DNA of 64,000 nt, from contig NZ_BMCG01000006.1 of the NCBI RefSeq assembly GCF_014635065.1, forward strand, positions 186,001-250,000. The letters run 5' to 3'. Both the position numbers and the translations under genes were made by a program. The DNA comes from Oxalicibacterium flavum. Lineage in GTDB: Bacteria; Pseudomonadota; Gammaproteobacteria; Burkholderiales; Burkholderiaceae_D. The notes under the pieces were generated by a model, which did not search any database, was not told the DNA's origin, and worked only from the letters and a program-made list of their open reading frames with translations. Shown here one piece after another: positions 46,387 through 55,995 of this stretch; position 1 is the first letter of the stretch, and each line of letters opens with the position of its first letter.

Positions 46387-46775
46387 TCTACGGCATCGGC
46401 ACCGACATCATCCAGATCTCGCGCGTGGAAGCGGCGCTCGGCCGCCACGGCGACCGTTTTGCGGAACGCGTGCTCGGCGACCAGGAGCTGGAGAAATATC
46501 ATCGCCGCAAGGCCAAGGTCGAGGCGCGCGGCCTGCGCTTCCTGGCGACGCGCTTCGCGGCCAAGGAAGCGTTTTCCAAGGCGATCGGACTCGGCATGCA
46601 CATGCCGATGACCTGGCGCGCGATGCAGACCTTGAACGCGCCGAGCGGCAAGCCGGTCGTCGTGACCAGCGGCGCGCTCGAACGATTCATGCGCGAAAAC
46701 GGTCTGAGCGCGCAGGTGACGATTACCGACGAAGTCGATTACGCGGTCGCCTTCGTGATTGTGGAGAAGACATGA
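46383..46775 (+). CDS. acpS: Holo-ACP synthase (AcpS)
   Basis: Transfers phosphopantetheine from CoA to apo-ACP, the partner of acpP at 33351. 130 residues; [16 protein letters not shown] near the N-terminus and [13 protein letters not shown], both metal/CoA binding signatures. Overlaps pdxJ and nagZ by 4 bp at each end. Confidence 0.98.
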   Translation: MIYGIGTDIIQISRVEAALGRHGDRFAERVLGDQELEKYHRRKAKVEARGLRFLATRFAAKEAFSKAIGLGMHMPMTWRAMQTLNAPSGKPVVVTSGALERFMRENGLSAQVTITDEVDYAVAFVIVEKT

Positions 46776-47836
46776 ACGCAGTACACGCCAACCTGCCGGG
46801 CGCCTTCGGCCCCGTGATGCTCGACGTGGTCGGCACCGAACTCGACGAGAACGATATCCGCCGCATCCGCGATCCGCTGACGGGCGGCGTGATCCTGTTC
46901 GCACGCAACTATCGCGACCGCGCGCAGCTGACGGCGCTGACGGCCGCCATTCACGAGGCGCGTCCCGGCATCGTGATCGCGGTTGATCACGAAGGCGGCC
47001 GCGTGCAGCGCTTCCGTACGGACGGCTTCACGCACCTGCCGTCCATGCGCAAGCTGGGTCAGTTGTGGGATCGCGACGTGCTGGCGGCGACCAAGGCCGC
47101 GACCGACGTCGGCTACGTGCTGGCGAGCGAGCTGCGTGCCTGCGGCGTCGATCTGTCGTTTACGCCGGTGCTCGATCTCGACTACGGCGAGTCGGGCGTG
47201 ATCGGCGACCGTTCCTTCCATCGCGATGCGCGCGTGGTCACGCTGCTGGCGAAGAGCCTCAACCATGGTCTTGCGCTGGCCGGCATGCGCAACTGCGGCA
47301 AGCACTTTCCGGGGCACGGCTATGTGAAGGCCGACTCGCACCTCGAGATTCCGGTTGACGAACGCACGCTCGATGCCATTCTTGCCGAAGACGCCGCACC
47401 GTATGGCTGGCTCGGCCTGAGCCTGGCCGGCGTGATGCCGGCGCACGTGATCTATCCCAAGGTGGACCGGAATCCGGCCGGCTTTTCGCACAAGTGGCTG
47501 ACCATGCTGCGCCAGCGCTTCGGCTTCAAGGGCATCATCTTCAGCGACGATCTCAGCATGGAAGGTGCGCGCTTTGCCGGCACCGTGGTGGACGGCGCGC
47601 ACGCCGCGCTGGACGCCGGCTGCGACATGGTGCTGGTCTGCAATTCGCCGGAACGCGCGGACCAACTGCTGGCGGGGCTGCGCATCAAGCCGGGCCGCGC
47701 CGCCGCCGAATCGGCGGCGCGCATCGCCGAACTGATGCCGCGCACGCCGGCGCTCGGCTGGGACGAATTGCAGCAGGATGCACGCTACCAGTCCGCGCGC
47801 AAGACGGCGCTCGACCTGGCAGCCGGCGCGGGATGA
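46772..47836 (+). CDS. nagZ: Beta-N-acetylhexosaminidase (NagZ)
   Basis: Cytosolic glycoside hydrolase family 3 enzyme that removes GlcNAc from muropeptides in peptidoglycan recycling. 354 residues: [30 protein letters not shown] with the flexible loop His/Asp dyad, and [11 protein letters not shown] with the nucleophilic Asp. The stop overlaps a possible uvrC start. Confidence 0.97.
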   Translation: MNAVHANLPGAFGPVMLDVVGTELDENDIRRIRDPLTGGVILFARNYRDRAQLTALTAAIHEARPGIVIAVDHEGGRVQRFRTDGFTHLPSMRKLGQLWDRDVLAATKAATDVGYVLASELRACGVDLSFTPVLDLDYGESGVIGDRSFHRDARVVTLLAKSLNHGLALAGMRNCGKHFPGHGYVKADSHLEIPVDERTLDAILAEDAAPYGWLGLSLAGVMPAHVIYPKVDRNPAGFSHKWLTMLRQRFGFKGIIFSDDLSMEGARFAGTVVDGAHAALDAGCDMVLVCNSPERADQLLAGLRIKPGRAAAESAARIAELMPRTPALGWDELQQDARYQSARKTALDLAAGAG

Positions 47837-47850
47837 CGCAGGGGACGCAC

Positions 47851-49716
47851 ATGTCCGATCGACCGGAAACTGGCGCGCAGGAAATACGTGCGTTGCTGCT
47901 CGAAACGGTAGCGAAGCTGCCGAACCTGCCGGGCGTCTATCGCTACTTCGACGCCGACGACAATCTGCTCTACGTCGGCAAGGCACGCGATCTCAAGAAG
48001 CGCGTTTCGAGCTATTTCCAGAAGAACATCGCGAGTCCGCGCACGGCGCTGATGGTCGAGCGCATTGCGCGGCTCGAGACCACCGTCACGCGCAGCGAGG
48101 CCGAGGCGCTGCTGCTCGAGAACAACCTGATCAAGACGCTGCAGCCGCGCTACAACATCCTGTTCCGCGACGACAAATCGTATCCCTACCTGAAGATTAC
48201 TGGCGGCGCCTTTCCGCGCATGGCCTACTACCGCGGCGCAGTCGACAAGAAAAACCAGTACTTCGGCCCGTTTCCGAGCGGCTGGGCGGTCAAGGAATCG
48301 ATGCAGATTCTGCAGAAGGTCTTTCTGCTGCGCACCTGCGAGGATTCGGTGTTCGCCAACCGTACGCGACCCTGCCTGCTGCATCAGATCAATCGCTGCA
48401 GCGCGCCATGCGTGGATTTCATCAGCAGGGAAGACTACGCGCTCGACGTCGAGAACGCCGCGATGTTCCTGCGCGGCCGCCAGAGCGAGGTGCTCGATAC
48501 CTTGCAGGCCAAGATGCAGGCGCATGCCGAGGAGTTGAATTTCGAGCAGGCTGCGGTGGTGCGCAACCAGATCACGGCACTGTCGCGCGTGCTGCATCAG
48601 CAGAGCATGGAAACCGGCAGCGAGGCCGACATCGACATCATCGCGGTGGTGGTGCAGGGCGGTCGCGCCTGCGTCAACCTGGCGATGGTGCGCGGCGGCC
48701 GCCATCTCGGCGACCGCGCCTATTTTCCGACGCACGTCGATCAGGCGCCGGCCGGCGAAGGCGAGACGCTCGAGGGTGAAGTCATCAAGGCCTTCATCGC
48801 GCAGCACTACATCGACAAGTTCGTGCCGTCGGCACTGATCCTGAATACCGACTTCGACGATCCGGAACTGATGCTGGCGTTGATGGCGCAGTGCGGGCAC
48901 CGCATCAACCTGATCTTCCAGCCGCAGGGCGCGCGCCGCCAGTGGCTGGAAATGGCACAGAAGGGGGCCGAGATTTCGCTGGCGCGCCTGTTGTCGGAGC
49001 AGGGGTCGCAGCAGACGCGCACGCGGCTGTTGATCGAGGCGCTTGGCATCGAAGTGGAAGACATCGAAGCGTTCCGCGTCGAATGCTTCGACATCAGCCA
49101 TACGCAGGGCGAGGCAACGCAGGCGTCGTGCGTGGTGTTTCATCACCATGCGATGCAGAACGGCGAATACCGCCGCTACAACATCAACGACATCACGCCC
49201 GGCGATGACTATGCGGCGATGCGCCAGGTGCTGATGCGCCGCTACGAAAAGGTCGCCAACGGCGACGGCGTGATGCCGGACGTGGTGCTGATCGACGGCG
49301 GCAAGGGGCAGGTCGAGATGGCGCGCCAGGTGTTCACCGAACTCGGGCTCGACATCAGCCTGATCGTCGGCGTCGCCAAGGGAGAAGGGCGCAAGGTCGG
49401 GCTCGAGACCCTGGTGTTCGTTGACGGGCGTGCGCCGCAGGAACTTGGCAAGGAGTCGGGCGCGCTGATGCTGATCGCGCAGATCCGCGACGAGGCGCAC
49501 CGCTTCGCGATCACCGGCATGCGTGCCAAGCGCGCCAAGGCGCGCCAGACCTCGCGCCTCGAGGAAATCGAGGGCATCGGCGCCAAGCGCAGGCAGAAAC
49601 TGCTGGCGCGATTCGGTGGTCTGCGCGGCGTGATGGACGCAAGCATCGAGGATTTGTCGTCGGTGGAAGGCATTTCGCGGCAATTGGCTGAAGACATTTA
49701 CAGGCAATTGCATTAG
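47851..49716 (+). CDS. uvrC: Excinuclease ABC subunit C (UvrC)
   Basis: Makes both incisions in nucleotide excision repair. 621 residues: N-terminal GIY-YIG nuclease ([18 protein letters not shown]), a UVR motif near 205-240 ([17 protein letters not shown]), the RNase H-like nuclease with [11 protein letters not shown] and DGGKGQ, and C-terminal helix-hairpin-helix motifs ([18 protein letters not shown]). ATG 47851 has AGGGGA upstream; the in-frame ATG 47833, which overlaps the nagZ stop, is the alternative. Confidence 0.97.
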   Translation: MSDRPETGAQEIRALLLETVAKLPNLPGVYRYFDADDNLLYVGKARDLKKRVSSYFQKNIASPRTALMVERIARLETTVTRSEAEALLLENNLIKTLQPRYNILFRDDKSYPYLKITGGAFPRMAYYRGAVDKKNQYFGPFPSGWAVKESMQILQKVFLLRTCEDSVFANRTRPCLLHQINRCSAPCVDFISREDYALDVENAAMFLRGRQSEVLDTLQAKMQAHAEELNFEQAAVVRNQITALSRVLHQQSMETGSEADIDIIAVVVQGGRACVNLAMVRGGRHLGDRAYFPTHVDQAPAGEGETLEGEVIKAFIAQHYIDKFVPSALILNTDFDDPELMLALMAQCGHRINLIFQPQGARRQWLEMAQKGAEISLARLLSEQGSQQTRTRLLIEALGIEVEDIEAFRVECFDISHTQGEATQASCVVFHHHAMQNGEYRRYNINDITPGDDYAAMRQVLMRRYEKVANGDGVMPDVVLIDGGKGQVEMARQVFTELGLDISLIVGVAKGEGRKVGLETLVFVDGRAPQELGKESGALMLIAQIRDEAHRFAITGMRAKRAKARQTSRLEEIEGIGAKRRQKLLARFGGLRGVMDASIEDLSSVEGISRQLAEDIYRQLH

Positions 49717-49776
49717 ATTACGGGGGCGGCGTCATCGGGCGTCGCGGTACCGAATGGAAAGAACACGTTTTTTGTC

Positions 49777-50364
49777 ATGCCTTTCAATATTCCCATTCTC
49801 CTGACCTGGCTGCGCGTCGCGCTGATCCCGCTGATGGTCGGCGTGCTTTACATCCCGGACGCCTGGCTCGGCTCGTTCAACAAGACCCAGGGCCTGATCG
49901 CGACCGTGATCTTCATCGTGGCGGCGCTGACCGACTGGATCGACGGCTTCCTCGCACGGCGCTGGAACCAGACCTCGGCGTTCGGCGCCTTCCTCGATCC
50001 GGTGGCCGACAAGCTGATGGTCGCCGGCGCCTTGCTGGTGCTGATCGAACTGCAGAGAGTTGATGCCATCATCGCCTTCATCATCATCGGCCGCGAGATC
50101 ACGATCTCGGCGCTGCGCGAATGGATGGCGCGCATCGGTGCGTCCAAGTCGGTGGCCGTCAGCTCGCTCGGCAAGATCAAGACCGCGGCGCAGATGACCG
50201 CGATTCCGATGCTGCTGTACTACGAAGACCTGTTCGGCATCAACCTGCAGTTCTGGGGCGACAAGCTGCTGTGGATCGCCGCGGTGCTGACCGTGTGGTC
50301 GATGTTCTACTACCTGCGCAAGGCATGGCCGCTGATCAAGGAAAAGGGCGGAAATCTGCTTTGA
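49777..50364 (+). CDS. pgsA: Phosphatidylglycerophosphate synthase (PgsA)
   Basis: Membrane CDP-alcohol phosphotransferase making phosphatidylglycerol phosphate from CDP-diacylglycerol and glycerol 3-phosphate. 195 residues, several membrane helices; the DWIDGFLARRWNQTSAFGAFLDPVADKL run matches the family motif D-G-x2-A-R-x8-G-x3-D-x3-D. Last protein gene in the lepA run; two tRNA-Gly genes follow. Confidence 0.97.
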   Translation: MPFNIPILLTWLRVALIPLMVGVLYIPDAWLGSFNKTQGLIATVIFIVAALTDWIDGFLARRWNQTSAFGAFLDPVADKLMVAGALLVLIELQRVDAIIAFIIIGREITISALREWMARIGASKSVAVSSLGKIKTAAQMTAIPMLLYYEDLFGINLQFWGDKLLWIAAVLTVWSMFYYLRKAWPLIKEKGGNLL

Positions 50365-50380
50365 TTTCGTGCAAGATTGC

Positions 50381-50409
50381 TTGACAGGGCAAGGCAATGC
50401 CTTTAAGAT
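50381..50409 (+). promoter_or_regulatory. Sigma-70 promoter for the tRNA-Gly pair
   Basis: TTGACA (50381-50386), 17-bp spacer, TAAGAT (50404-50409), 17 bp before the first mature tRNA. Confidence 0.75.
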
Positions 50410-50426
50410 GCACCCCTGTTGTCGAT

Positions 50427-50502
50427 GCGGGAGTAGCTCAGTTGGTAGAGCGATACCTTGCCAAGGTATAGGTCGAGAGTTCGAGACTCTTCTCCCGCTC
50501 CA
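50427..50502 (+). tRNA. tRNA-Gly (anticodon GCC), copy 1
   Basis: 76 nt with encoded CCA. Acceptor GCGGGAG/CTCCCGC, anticodon loop TTGCCAA giving GCC, T loop TTCGAGA. Identical to the copy at 50585. Confidence 0.98.
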
Positions 50503-50510
50503 GTTTCTTG

Positions 50511-50539
50511 AAAGGAAGCTCAACAAGGCTTCCTTTTTT
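50511..50539 (+). terminator. Terminator between the two tRNA-Gly genes
   Basis: AGGAAGC (50513-50519) and GCTTCCT (50528-50534) with an 8-nt loop and a T6 tract. Confidence 0.7.
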
Positions 50540-50584
50540 GATAGATGGGTGCGCATGATCCCATCGGCACGAAGTAAAAAACAT

Positions 50585-50660
50585 GCGGGAGTAGCTCAGT
50601 TGGTAGAGCGATACCTTGCCAAGGTATAGGTCGAGAGTTCGAGACTCTTCTCCCGCTCCA
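50585..50660 (+). tRNA. tRNA-Gly (anticodon GCC), copy 2
   Basis: 76 nt, base-for-base identical to the copy at 50427, with encoded CCA. Separated from the first copy by a terminator-like hairpin. Confidence 0.98.
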
Positions 50661-50702
50661 ATACGGTTTGCAGCATCACGATCATGCTGCAGCCTTTTCA
50701 GG

Positions 50703-50728
50703 AAAAAAGGGACGCAAGTCCCTTTTTT
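50703..50728 (+). terminator. Intrinsic terminator after tRNA-Gly copy 2
   Basis: AAAAAAGGGAC-GCAA-GTCCCTTTTTT, perfect stem with both A and T tracts; could act in both directions, and the flavin reductase gene on the minus strand ends 80 bp away. Confidence 0.92.
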
Positions 50729-50808
50729 CTTTTCTGCACTATCTTCCATTCCATCCCTTTGAGTCCCCGGGCGCAGATCGTTTCTCGGTCACGCATGAGC
50801 GATAGCCG

Positions 50809-51357
50809 TCATGATTTTGGCGCGCACAGGAAGCGCCCGTCCAGATACAGCAGCGGTGCAGGTGCTGCCGCCTGCTGCAGGCCGCCGGACACTTCTCCCA
50901 GTACGACGGCATGTGTCTGTGTCAGGTGGTGTCCCGATGTCTCGCAGAACAATACGGCCTGTGCCTTTGCCAGATAGGGCAGGCCCGTTCCATTGAAGCG
51001 CCATTCAGGATGCACAAAGCGGTCGGCGGCACGGCCGCTGCACATCCTGGCGACGTCTTCATGTTCCTGCCCCAGTATGTTGATGCAGAACCGATCCAGC
51101 CTGCGCACGGGTTCGTACAGGCTGGCCTGAAGGTTGATGCAGACCAGTACGGTCGGTGGCTGCAGCGAGACGGAAGTGAAGGAGTTGGCCGTCATGGCAT
51201 GACGCTCGCCGTGCACGTCGCCGGTGGTGACGATGACCACGGTCGATGCGACGCCGCGCATGGCCTGTTTCAGCAGGATATCCGGAGCCATGGAAGAAGA
51301 ATCGGTTGCGTCTGGCGAGGCGGTGGCCGGGGCGGGAGAAAGCGATGTATTGCGCAT
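50809..51357 (-). CDS. Flavin reductase-like protein (HpaC/FMN-binding split barrel)
   Basis: 182-residue flavin-dependent reductase-type protein of the HpaC/Fre-like split-barrel family, which reduce free FMN or FAD with NAD(P)H for partner oxygenases or for iron release. Motifs: GVASTVVIVTTGDVHGERHAMTANSFTSVSL and PPTVLVCINLQASLYEPV, followed by RFCINILGQEHEDVAR. The start is uncertain: ATG 51357 is proposed, with a TTG at 51420 extending it by 21 residues. No oxygenase partner is adjacent. Divergent from the PPOX-fold gene across a Fur-like box. Confidence 0.82.
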   Translation of the reverse strand: MRNTSLSPAPATASPDATDSSSMAPDILLKQAMRGVASTVVIVTTGDVHGERHAMTANSFTSVSLQPPTVLVCINLQASLYEPVRRLDRFCINILGQEHEDVARMCSGRAADRFVHPEWRFNGTGLPYLAKAQAVLFCETSGHHLTQTHAVVLGEVSGGLQQAAAPAPLLYLDGRFLCAPKS

Positions 51358-51398
51358 GAAAGGGCCGAAAACGCCGTGAAATGAGGAGAAATCTTTTT

Positions 51399-51417
51399 GT
51401 AAAAGATTCTCATTATA
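51399..51417. promoter_or_regulatory. Fur-like box between the flavin reductase and PPOX-fold genes
   Basis: GTAAAAGATTCTCATTATA matches the 19-bp Fur consensus GATAATGATAATCATTATC at 13 of 19 positions, with the TCATTAT half perfect. It is placed to act on either divergent gene. Confidence 0.45.
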
Positions 51418-51528
51418 CAAATAATACTTATTTCGTTTAGAATCTGGCTCCGGAGCAAATGCATTGCCGGCAGTCGAATCTTCACTCCGTCAAGGATTTG
51501 CGCATTCCCAACCGACCGGAGTAAACGA

Positions 51529-51927
51529 ATGACTGTACTGAACGACGCCATGAAGGCCATGCTGGCCAAGCAGTTGCCGATCCAGGCCACCACCAGCAAG
51601 GACGGCCTGCCCGATATCGGCCCCAAGCGCTCGCTGCGCTTCTATGACGACAACACCCTGATCTACAACGAGAACACCGGCGGCCAGACGCTGCAGAACA
51701 TCCGCGACGGCTCCAAGATGGCGATTGCCGTCATCGACCGCGAGGCGCTCGACGGCTACCGTTTCGTCGGGACGCCGGAAATCTTTACCGAAGGCAGCAA
51801 GCCTTACGAGAATGCGCTGGAATTTGCGGCCGGCAACAACATGAAGCAGCCGAAGTTCGCGGTGCTGATCCACATCGACAACATCTACACGCTGCGTTCG
51901 GGACCGGATGCGGGCAAGCAGTTGTAA
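51529..51927 (+). CDS. Pyridoxamine 5'-phosphate oxidase-fold protein
   Basis: 132 residues of a flavin-binding split-barrel domain: TTSKDGLPDIGPKRSLRFYDDN, GGQTLQNIRDGSKMAIAVID and a C-terminal strand. Proteins of this group bind FMN, F420 or heme, so the exact cofactor and substrate are open. CCGGAG upstream supports ATG 51529. Shares the divergent control region with the flavin reductase. A bidirectional terminator follows. Confidence 0.82.
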   Translation: MTVLNDAMKAMLAKQLPIQATTSKDGLPDIGPKRSLRFYDDNTLIYNENTGGQTLQNIRDGSKMAIAVIDREALDGYRFVGTPEIFTEGSKPYENALEFAAGNNMKQPKFAVLIHIDNIYTLRSGPDAGKQL

Positions 51928-51961
51928 TCGTCGTGCCGCCTGTTGCGGCGGCAAGAGATGC

Positions 51962-51996
51962 AAAGAAAAAAGGCCGGTTTCCGGCCTTTTTTCTTT
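51962..51996. terminator. Bidirectional intrinsic terminator
   Basis: AAAAAAGGCCGG-TTT-CCGGCCTTTTTT with flanking complementarity extending to AAAG and CTTT. It lies between the convergent PPOX-fold and HD-GYP genes. Confidence 0.94.
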
Positions 51997-52007
51997 GCGC
52001 GAAGCGA

Positions 52008-53039
52008 TCACGCGGCGGACAGTGGCTGCGGCACGGTGTTTTCCTGCGTGTCGGCCCATTGATCGCGTATGCGCAGGACGTCCGGGATGCAGTCGAGAAA
52101 AGCCGTGACGAGTTCCGGATCGAAGTGCCGTCCGCTTTCCTCGCGGATCAGGGCCAGGGCTTCATCGACCGTCCATGCGCGCTTGTAGGGACGCACACTG
52201 GTGAGTGCATCGAACACATCAGCGAGGGCGACGATGCGCGCAACATGGGGAATGTCGTCGCCGCCGAGCCCGTGCGGGTAGCCGCTGCCATCCCACTTCT
52301 CGTGATGGTTGAGGGCGATGACGGACGCCATGCGCAGCAGGCCGGACGGATGTTCGCCGATGATGCGCGCGCCGATCACGGTGTGCTGCCGCATGATCGT
52401 CCATTCGTCCTCGGTCAGCTTGCCCGGCTTTTGCAGGATGGCGTCAGGGATGCCGATCTTGCCGACGTCGTGCATCGGCGCCGCGTGGAGCAGGTCGTCG
52501 GCGGCGCAGTTGCTGTAGCCGACCGCCAGCGCCAGGGTGCGTGCATAGTGGCTCATGCGAATCACGTGCAGACCGGTCTCGTTGTCCTTGAATTCAGCGG
52601 CTGCGCCCAGGCATTGCACGATCTGCAGGCGGGTTTGCAGCACTTCGCTGGCCTGCACTAGTGACAGATGGGTGCGCACGCGAGCCTGCACGATGTGCGG
52701 GTTGAACGGTTTGCTGATGTAATCGACTGCGCCGAGTTCGAGGCCCTGCTGTTCGTTGGCCGCTTCGGCCAGTGCCGTCACGAAGATGACCGGAATCGAG
52801 GCCAGCGAGAGATCCTGCTTCAGGACGCGGCAGACTTCGTAGCCGGAAAGCCCCGGCATCATGATGTCGAGCAGGATCAGGTCCGGGTGCTCCGTACGCA
52901 CGAGTTCCAGCGCCTTGTAGCCGTCCTTGGCGAACAGCAGGCGGTAATCGTCTTGCAGGGTATGGCGCAGGACCTGCAGATTGACCGGCTCGTCATCGAC
53001 CAGCAGCAGGGTACGGCGAGGGTCTTTCATTCGTTGCAT
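52008..53039 (-). CDS. Response regulator with HD-GYP domain
   Basis: 343-residue predicted cyclic di-GMP phosphodiesterase. Receiver domain (about 9-125) with LLLVDDEP and phospho-acceptor Asp in LILLDIMMPG; HD-GYP domain (about 155-320) with the HD pair in APMHDVGKIGIPD, NHHEKWDGSGYPHGL and ALADVFDALTS. The frame is open further upstream into the kinase gene, but AGGA lies 7 bp before ATG 53039. It begins 13 bp after the MHYT kinase stop, so the kinase is the likely donor of its phosphate. Confidence 0.93.
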   Translation of the reverse strand: MQRMKDPRRTLLLVDDEPVNLQVLRHTLQDDYRLLFAKDGYKALELVRTEHPDLILLDIMMPGLSGYEVCRVLKQDLSLASIPVIFVTALAEAANEQQGLELGAVDYISKPFNPHIVQARVRTHLSLVQASEVLQTRLQIVQCLGAAAEFKDNETGLHVIRMSHYARTLALAVGYSNCAADDLLHAAPMHDVGKIGIPDAILQKPGKLTEDEWTIMRQHTVIGARIIGEHPSGLLRMASVIALNHHEKWDGSGYPHGLGGDDIPHVARIVALADVFDALTSVRPYKRAWTVDEALALIREESGRHFDPELVTAFLDCIPDVLRIRDQWADTQENTVPQPLSAA

Positions 53040-53052
53040 GCCATGGTCCTGT

Positions 53053-55995
53053 TCATGTCGGGGTTGCGGCGGTATGTGTTGCGGCCAGTTCTTGCAGCAG
53101 GACGTGCGCCTGGGCGAATTCGAAGTTATCGATCGCGGTGCGCAGGGCTTGGGCCTGGGCGCGCTGGTCGATGGCCTCGAGTCCGGCACAGACGGCTTCC
53201 AGTGCGGTGTCGTCGAGTTCGCTGCGTGCCATGCATGCCAGCAGTCGCTGGATGTGCGGCTGCAGGTCGGATGGTTGCGTCGCTGCGACAACGGCAGGTG
53301 ATGCAGCCAACCCGGCACCGCTTGCCTGAAGCTCGCGCTGGGCAGTTTCGAGGGCTGCCTGCAGTTTCGCGACAAGGGGACGAAGTTCGTCGCGCCCGCC
53401 GGCGCGCAGCATGTCTTCCAGCGCTGCCGCGCGATGCGACACTTCGGGCAGCGCGAGATTGCCGGCGGCGCCGCGAATGCGGTGCAGATTCGCCTGCAGC
53501 AGTTCCCAGTCGATGTCGGCATCGGCGGCAGGCAGTGGATGGTCGGCTGCAATCGCATGCAGGAAGCTTGTCATCTCCTTGATCAGCCGGGCCTCGCTTC
53601 CCCACAGCGCGATGCCCGTGGTCCAGTCGATCGACGGCGCGTGTTGCTGCTCGCCTCCGTTGTCTGTTGCGGGCATGGCGGCATGGATGTTGAGCACCTG
53701 GGCGATCTCTTCGAACAGGTGCGGCACGTCGAGCGGTTTGACGGCGAAGCCATCCATGCCGGCCTGGCGCGCGGCACGTCGATCTTCCGCCATCACGCTG
53801 GCCGTCAGCGCGATGACGGGAGTGTGTGGGCGGCCCGTCTGTCGTTCGTGCTGGCGGATCAGGCGCGTGGCCTGCAGGCCGTCGGTGCCCGGCATGTGGA
53901 CATCCATCAGCACGACGTCGAAGCTGCCTGCCGTGAATTTCTCGACGGCCTCGGCACCGTCGCCTGCGGTGACGACAAGATGGTTGCCGTCTTCCAGTGT
54001 CAGTGTCAGCAGTTCCAGGTTCTGTGCCACGTCATCGGCGATCAGGATACGCAGCGGCGGCAGCATCTGGTGCACGGTGTCGAGGCGCGCCGTGTCCGGT
54101 TTCTGGCCACGCGGCAACGGCAGGCGCACGTGGAAGGTGCTGCCGCGGCCGACTTCGCTTTCGACCTCGATGCTGCCGCCCATCAGGTCGACCAGTTGGC
54201 GCGCAATGGTGGTGCCGAGCCCGGTACCGCCGAAGCGGCGGCTGATCGAGGCATCGGCCTGCGTGAATGGCGCAAAGATCGATTGCACCTGCTGCGGTGT
54301 CATGCCGATGCCGGTATCGCGCACCTGGACATGGACCATGTCTTCCTCGTGGGAGAAGATCACGTCGATTCCGCCGCGCTCGGTGAACTTGATAGCATTG
54401 CCGACCAGGTTGGTCAGAATTTGCAGCATGCGCAGCGGGTCGCCACGAAAGTATTCGTGCATGTCGGGCGGATAGTGCGTGGTCAGCGCAAGCCGTTTGG
54501 CATGCGCGCCCAGCCGCAGCGAGGATTCGACCTGCAGTGCCAGCCCCTTGAGCGAGAAGTCGATGGTTTCCAGCGAAAGTCCGCCTTTTTCCATGCGCGT
54601 GGTATCGAGAATGTCGTTGATCAGTCCAAGCAGCGAGCGCGACGATTGGCGGATGATGTTCAGGTGATTGCGCTGGGAATTGCTGAGATCGCTCTGCAGC
54701 AGCAGTTCGGTGAAGCCGATGATGGAGTTCATCGGCGTGCGGATTTCATGACTCATGTTGGCGAGGAAGGTGCTCTTGGCAGCGGCCGCGCGCTCGGCGC
54801 GTTCCGCCGTTTCGCGCAGCGATGCTTCCAGGGCGTGGCGTTCGCTGATGTCGGTGACGAAGCCGACGAACATCGGTTCTCCCGGCAGATCGACGCGCCC
54901 CACGCCCAGTCGCATCGGCATCAGGCTGCCATCCTTGCGCAAGCCCATGACCTCGCGTCCGGTGCCGATGATGCGTGCCTCGCCGGATTCGAGATAGTTG
55001 CGCAGGTAGCCGTCATGCCGCGACTGGTCGGGTTCGGGCATCAGCATCTTGATGTTGCGTCCGAGTACTTCCTCCGCCTGCCAGCCGAACAGGCGTTCGG
55101 CCGAATGATTGAAGCTCTGGATCAGGCCGCGGCTATTGATGGTGATGATGCCGTCAACTGCCGTATCGAGCGTGGCACGCAGGCGCGACTGGCTGTCTTC
55201 CATTCTGACGTACAGCTCCCGGGTCCGGATCAGGCCGTTGACGGCCGCCACCATGACCGTGACCGTGATGGTGAAGGTCGAGAGTGCCAGCGACGCATAG
55301 GTGTTGTTCAGCAGCAGGCCGGAACTGGCGGGGCCGGCTTCGCCGATGAAGCGCACGGCGGCCATGCCGGTGTAATGCATGCCGGCGATGGCCAGGCCCA
55401 TGATGGTGCCGCTGGCCAGAAAGCGTTGGAAAGGACCCAGCGCCGTGCGGCGCAATCCGTAGCGCACCCATAGCGCGAAAATGGCAAGCAGCACGGCCAC
55501 TGCGATGGACAGCAGGAAGGTCAGCGGTTCGTAGCGCATGAGGACCGGCGCCTGCATGGCCGCCATGCCGCTGTAGTGCATGGTGCCGATGCCAAGGCCG
55601 ACCAGCGTGCCGCTCATCAGCAGTTGCTGCAGGTTGACATGCGGGCGCGACAGCATGCGCAGCGCGAGCCACGAGGCGATGCAGGCCGGTAGCAGGGACA
55701 GCAGGGTCAGGCTGGTGGCGTAATGCACATGCGTGGGCAGTTCGAAGGCCAGCATGCCGATGAAGTGCATGGTCCAGATGCCGCCGCCCAGTGCGATGGT
55801 GCCGGTGCCGATGGCAATGTGCCGATATACGGTGTTTTCGCTGCGGCGCGCAATCTGGGCCGTCTGCAACGCCATGGTGGCGGAGAAGATCGATACGAAC
55901 AGCGACAGCAGCACCAGTCCCGGATGATGGCTACCATGCAGATAGGAGGCATCAGCCGCTGCTGCGGTGATGAAAAAGTGTTCGAAGATCCCCAT
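53053..55995 (-). CDS. MHYT-PAS hybrid histidine kinase with receiver and HPt-like domain
   Basis: 980-residue inner-membrane sensor. The N-terminal MHYT domain has the repeated motifs WTMHFIGM, GTMHYSGMAAM and AGMHYTGMAAV in a seven-helix fold (about 1-255) thought to bind copper and sense O2, CO or NO. Next come a PAS domain (about 270-390), the kinase with H-box FLANMSHEIRTPMNSIIG (His near 415), ATPase G-boxes, a receiver (about 645-765, Asp in VVLMDVHMPG) and a C-terminal HPt-like region with LHRIRGAAGNL (about 838). Start ATG 55995 preferred over 56043. It heads a two-gene unit with the HD-GYP regulator. Confidence 0.94.
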   Translation of the reverse strand: MGIFEHFFITAAAADASYLHGSHHPGLVLLSLFVSIFSATMALQTAQIARRSENTVYRHIAIGTGTIALGGGIWTMHFIGMLAFELPTHVHYATSLTLLSLLPACIASWLALRMLSRPHVNLQQLLMSGTLVGLGIGTMHYSGMAAMQAPVLMRYEPLTFLLSIAVAVLLAIFALWVRYGLRRTALGPFQRFLASGTIMGLAIAGMHYTGMAAVRFIGEAGPASSGLLLNNTYASLALSTFTITVTVMVAAVNGLIRTRELYVRMEDSQSRLRATLDTAVDGIITINSRGLIQSFNHSAERLFGWQAEEVLGRNIKMLMPEPDQSRHDGYLRNYLESGEARIIGTGREVMGLRKDGSLMPMRLGVGRVDLPGEPMFVGFVTDISERHALEASLRETAERAERAAAAKSTFLANMSHEIRTPMNSIIGFTELLLQSDLSNSQRNHLNIIRQSSRSLLGLINDILDTTRMEKGGLSLETIDFSLKGLALQVESSLRLGAHAKRLALTTHYPPDMHEYFRGDPLRMLQILTNLVGNAIKFTERGGIDVIFSHEEDMVHVQVRDTGIGMTPQQVQSIFAPFTQADASISRRFGGTGLGTTIARQLVDLMGGSIEVESEVGRGSTFHVRLPLPRGQKPDTARLDTVHQMLPPLRILIADDVAQNLELLTLTLEDGNHLVVTAGDGAEAVEKFTAGSFDVVLMDVHMPGTDGLQATRLIRQHERQTGRPHTPVIALTASVMAEDRRAARQAGMDGFAVKPLDVPHLFEEIAQVLNIHAAMPATDNGGEQQHAPSIDWTTGIALWGSEARLIKEMTSFLHAIAADHPLPAADADIDWELLQANLHRIRGAAGNLALPEVSHRAAALEDMLRAGGRDELRPLVAKLQAALETAQRELQASGAGLAASPAVVAATQPSDLQPHIQRLLACMARSELDDTALEAVCAGLEAIDQRAQAQALRTAIDNFEFAQAHVLLQELAATHTAATPT

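Noticed and set aside
50427-50660. Duplicated tRNA-Gly as attachment sites of a mobile element
   Set aside because: The 82 bp between the copies hold only a terminator and no integrase or cargo; simple gene duplication explains it.
53434-55473. A 679-codon plus-strand frame opposite the MHYT kinase
   Set aside because: Shadow of a kinase with secure motifs on the other strand.
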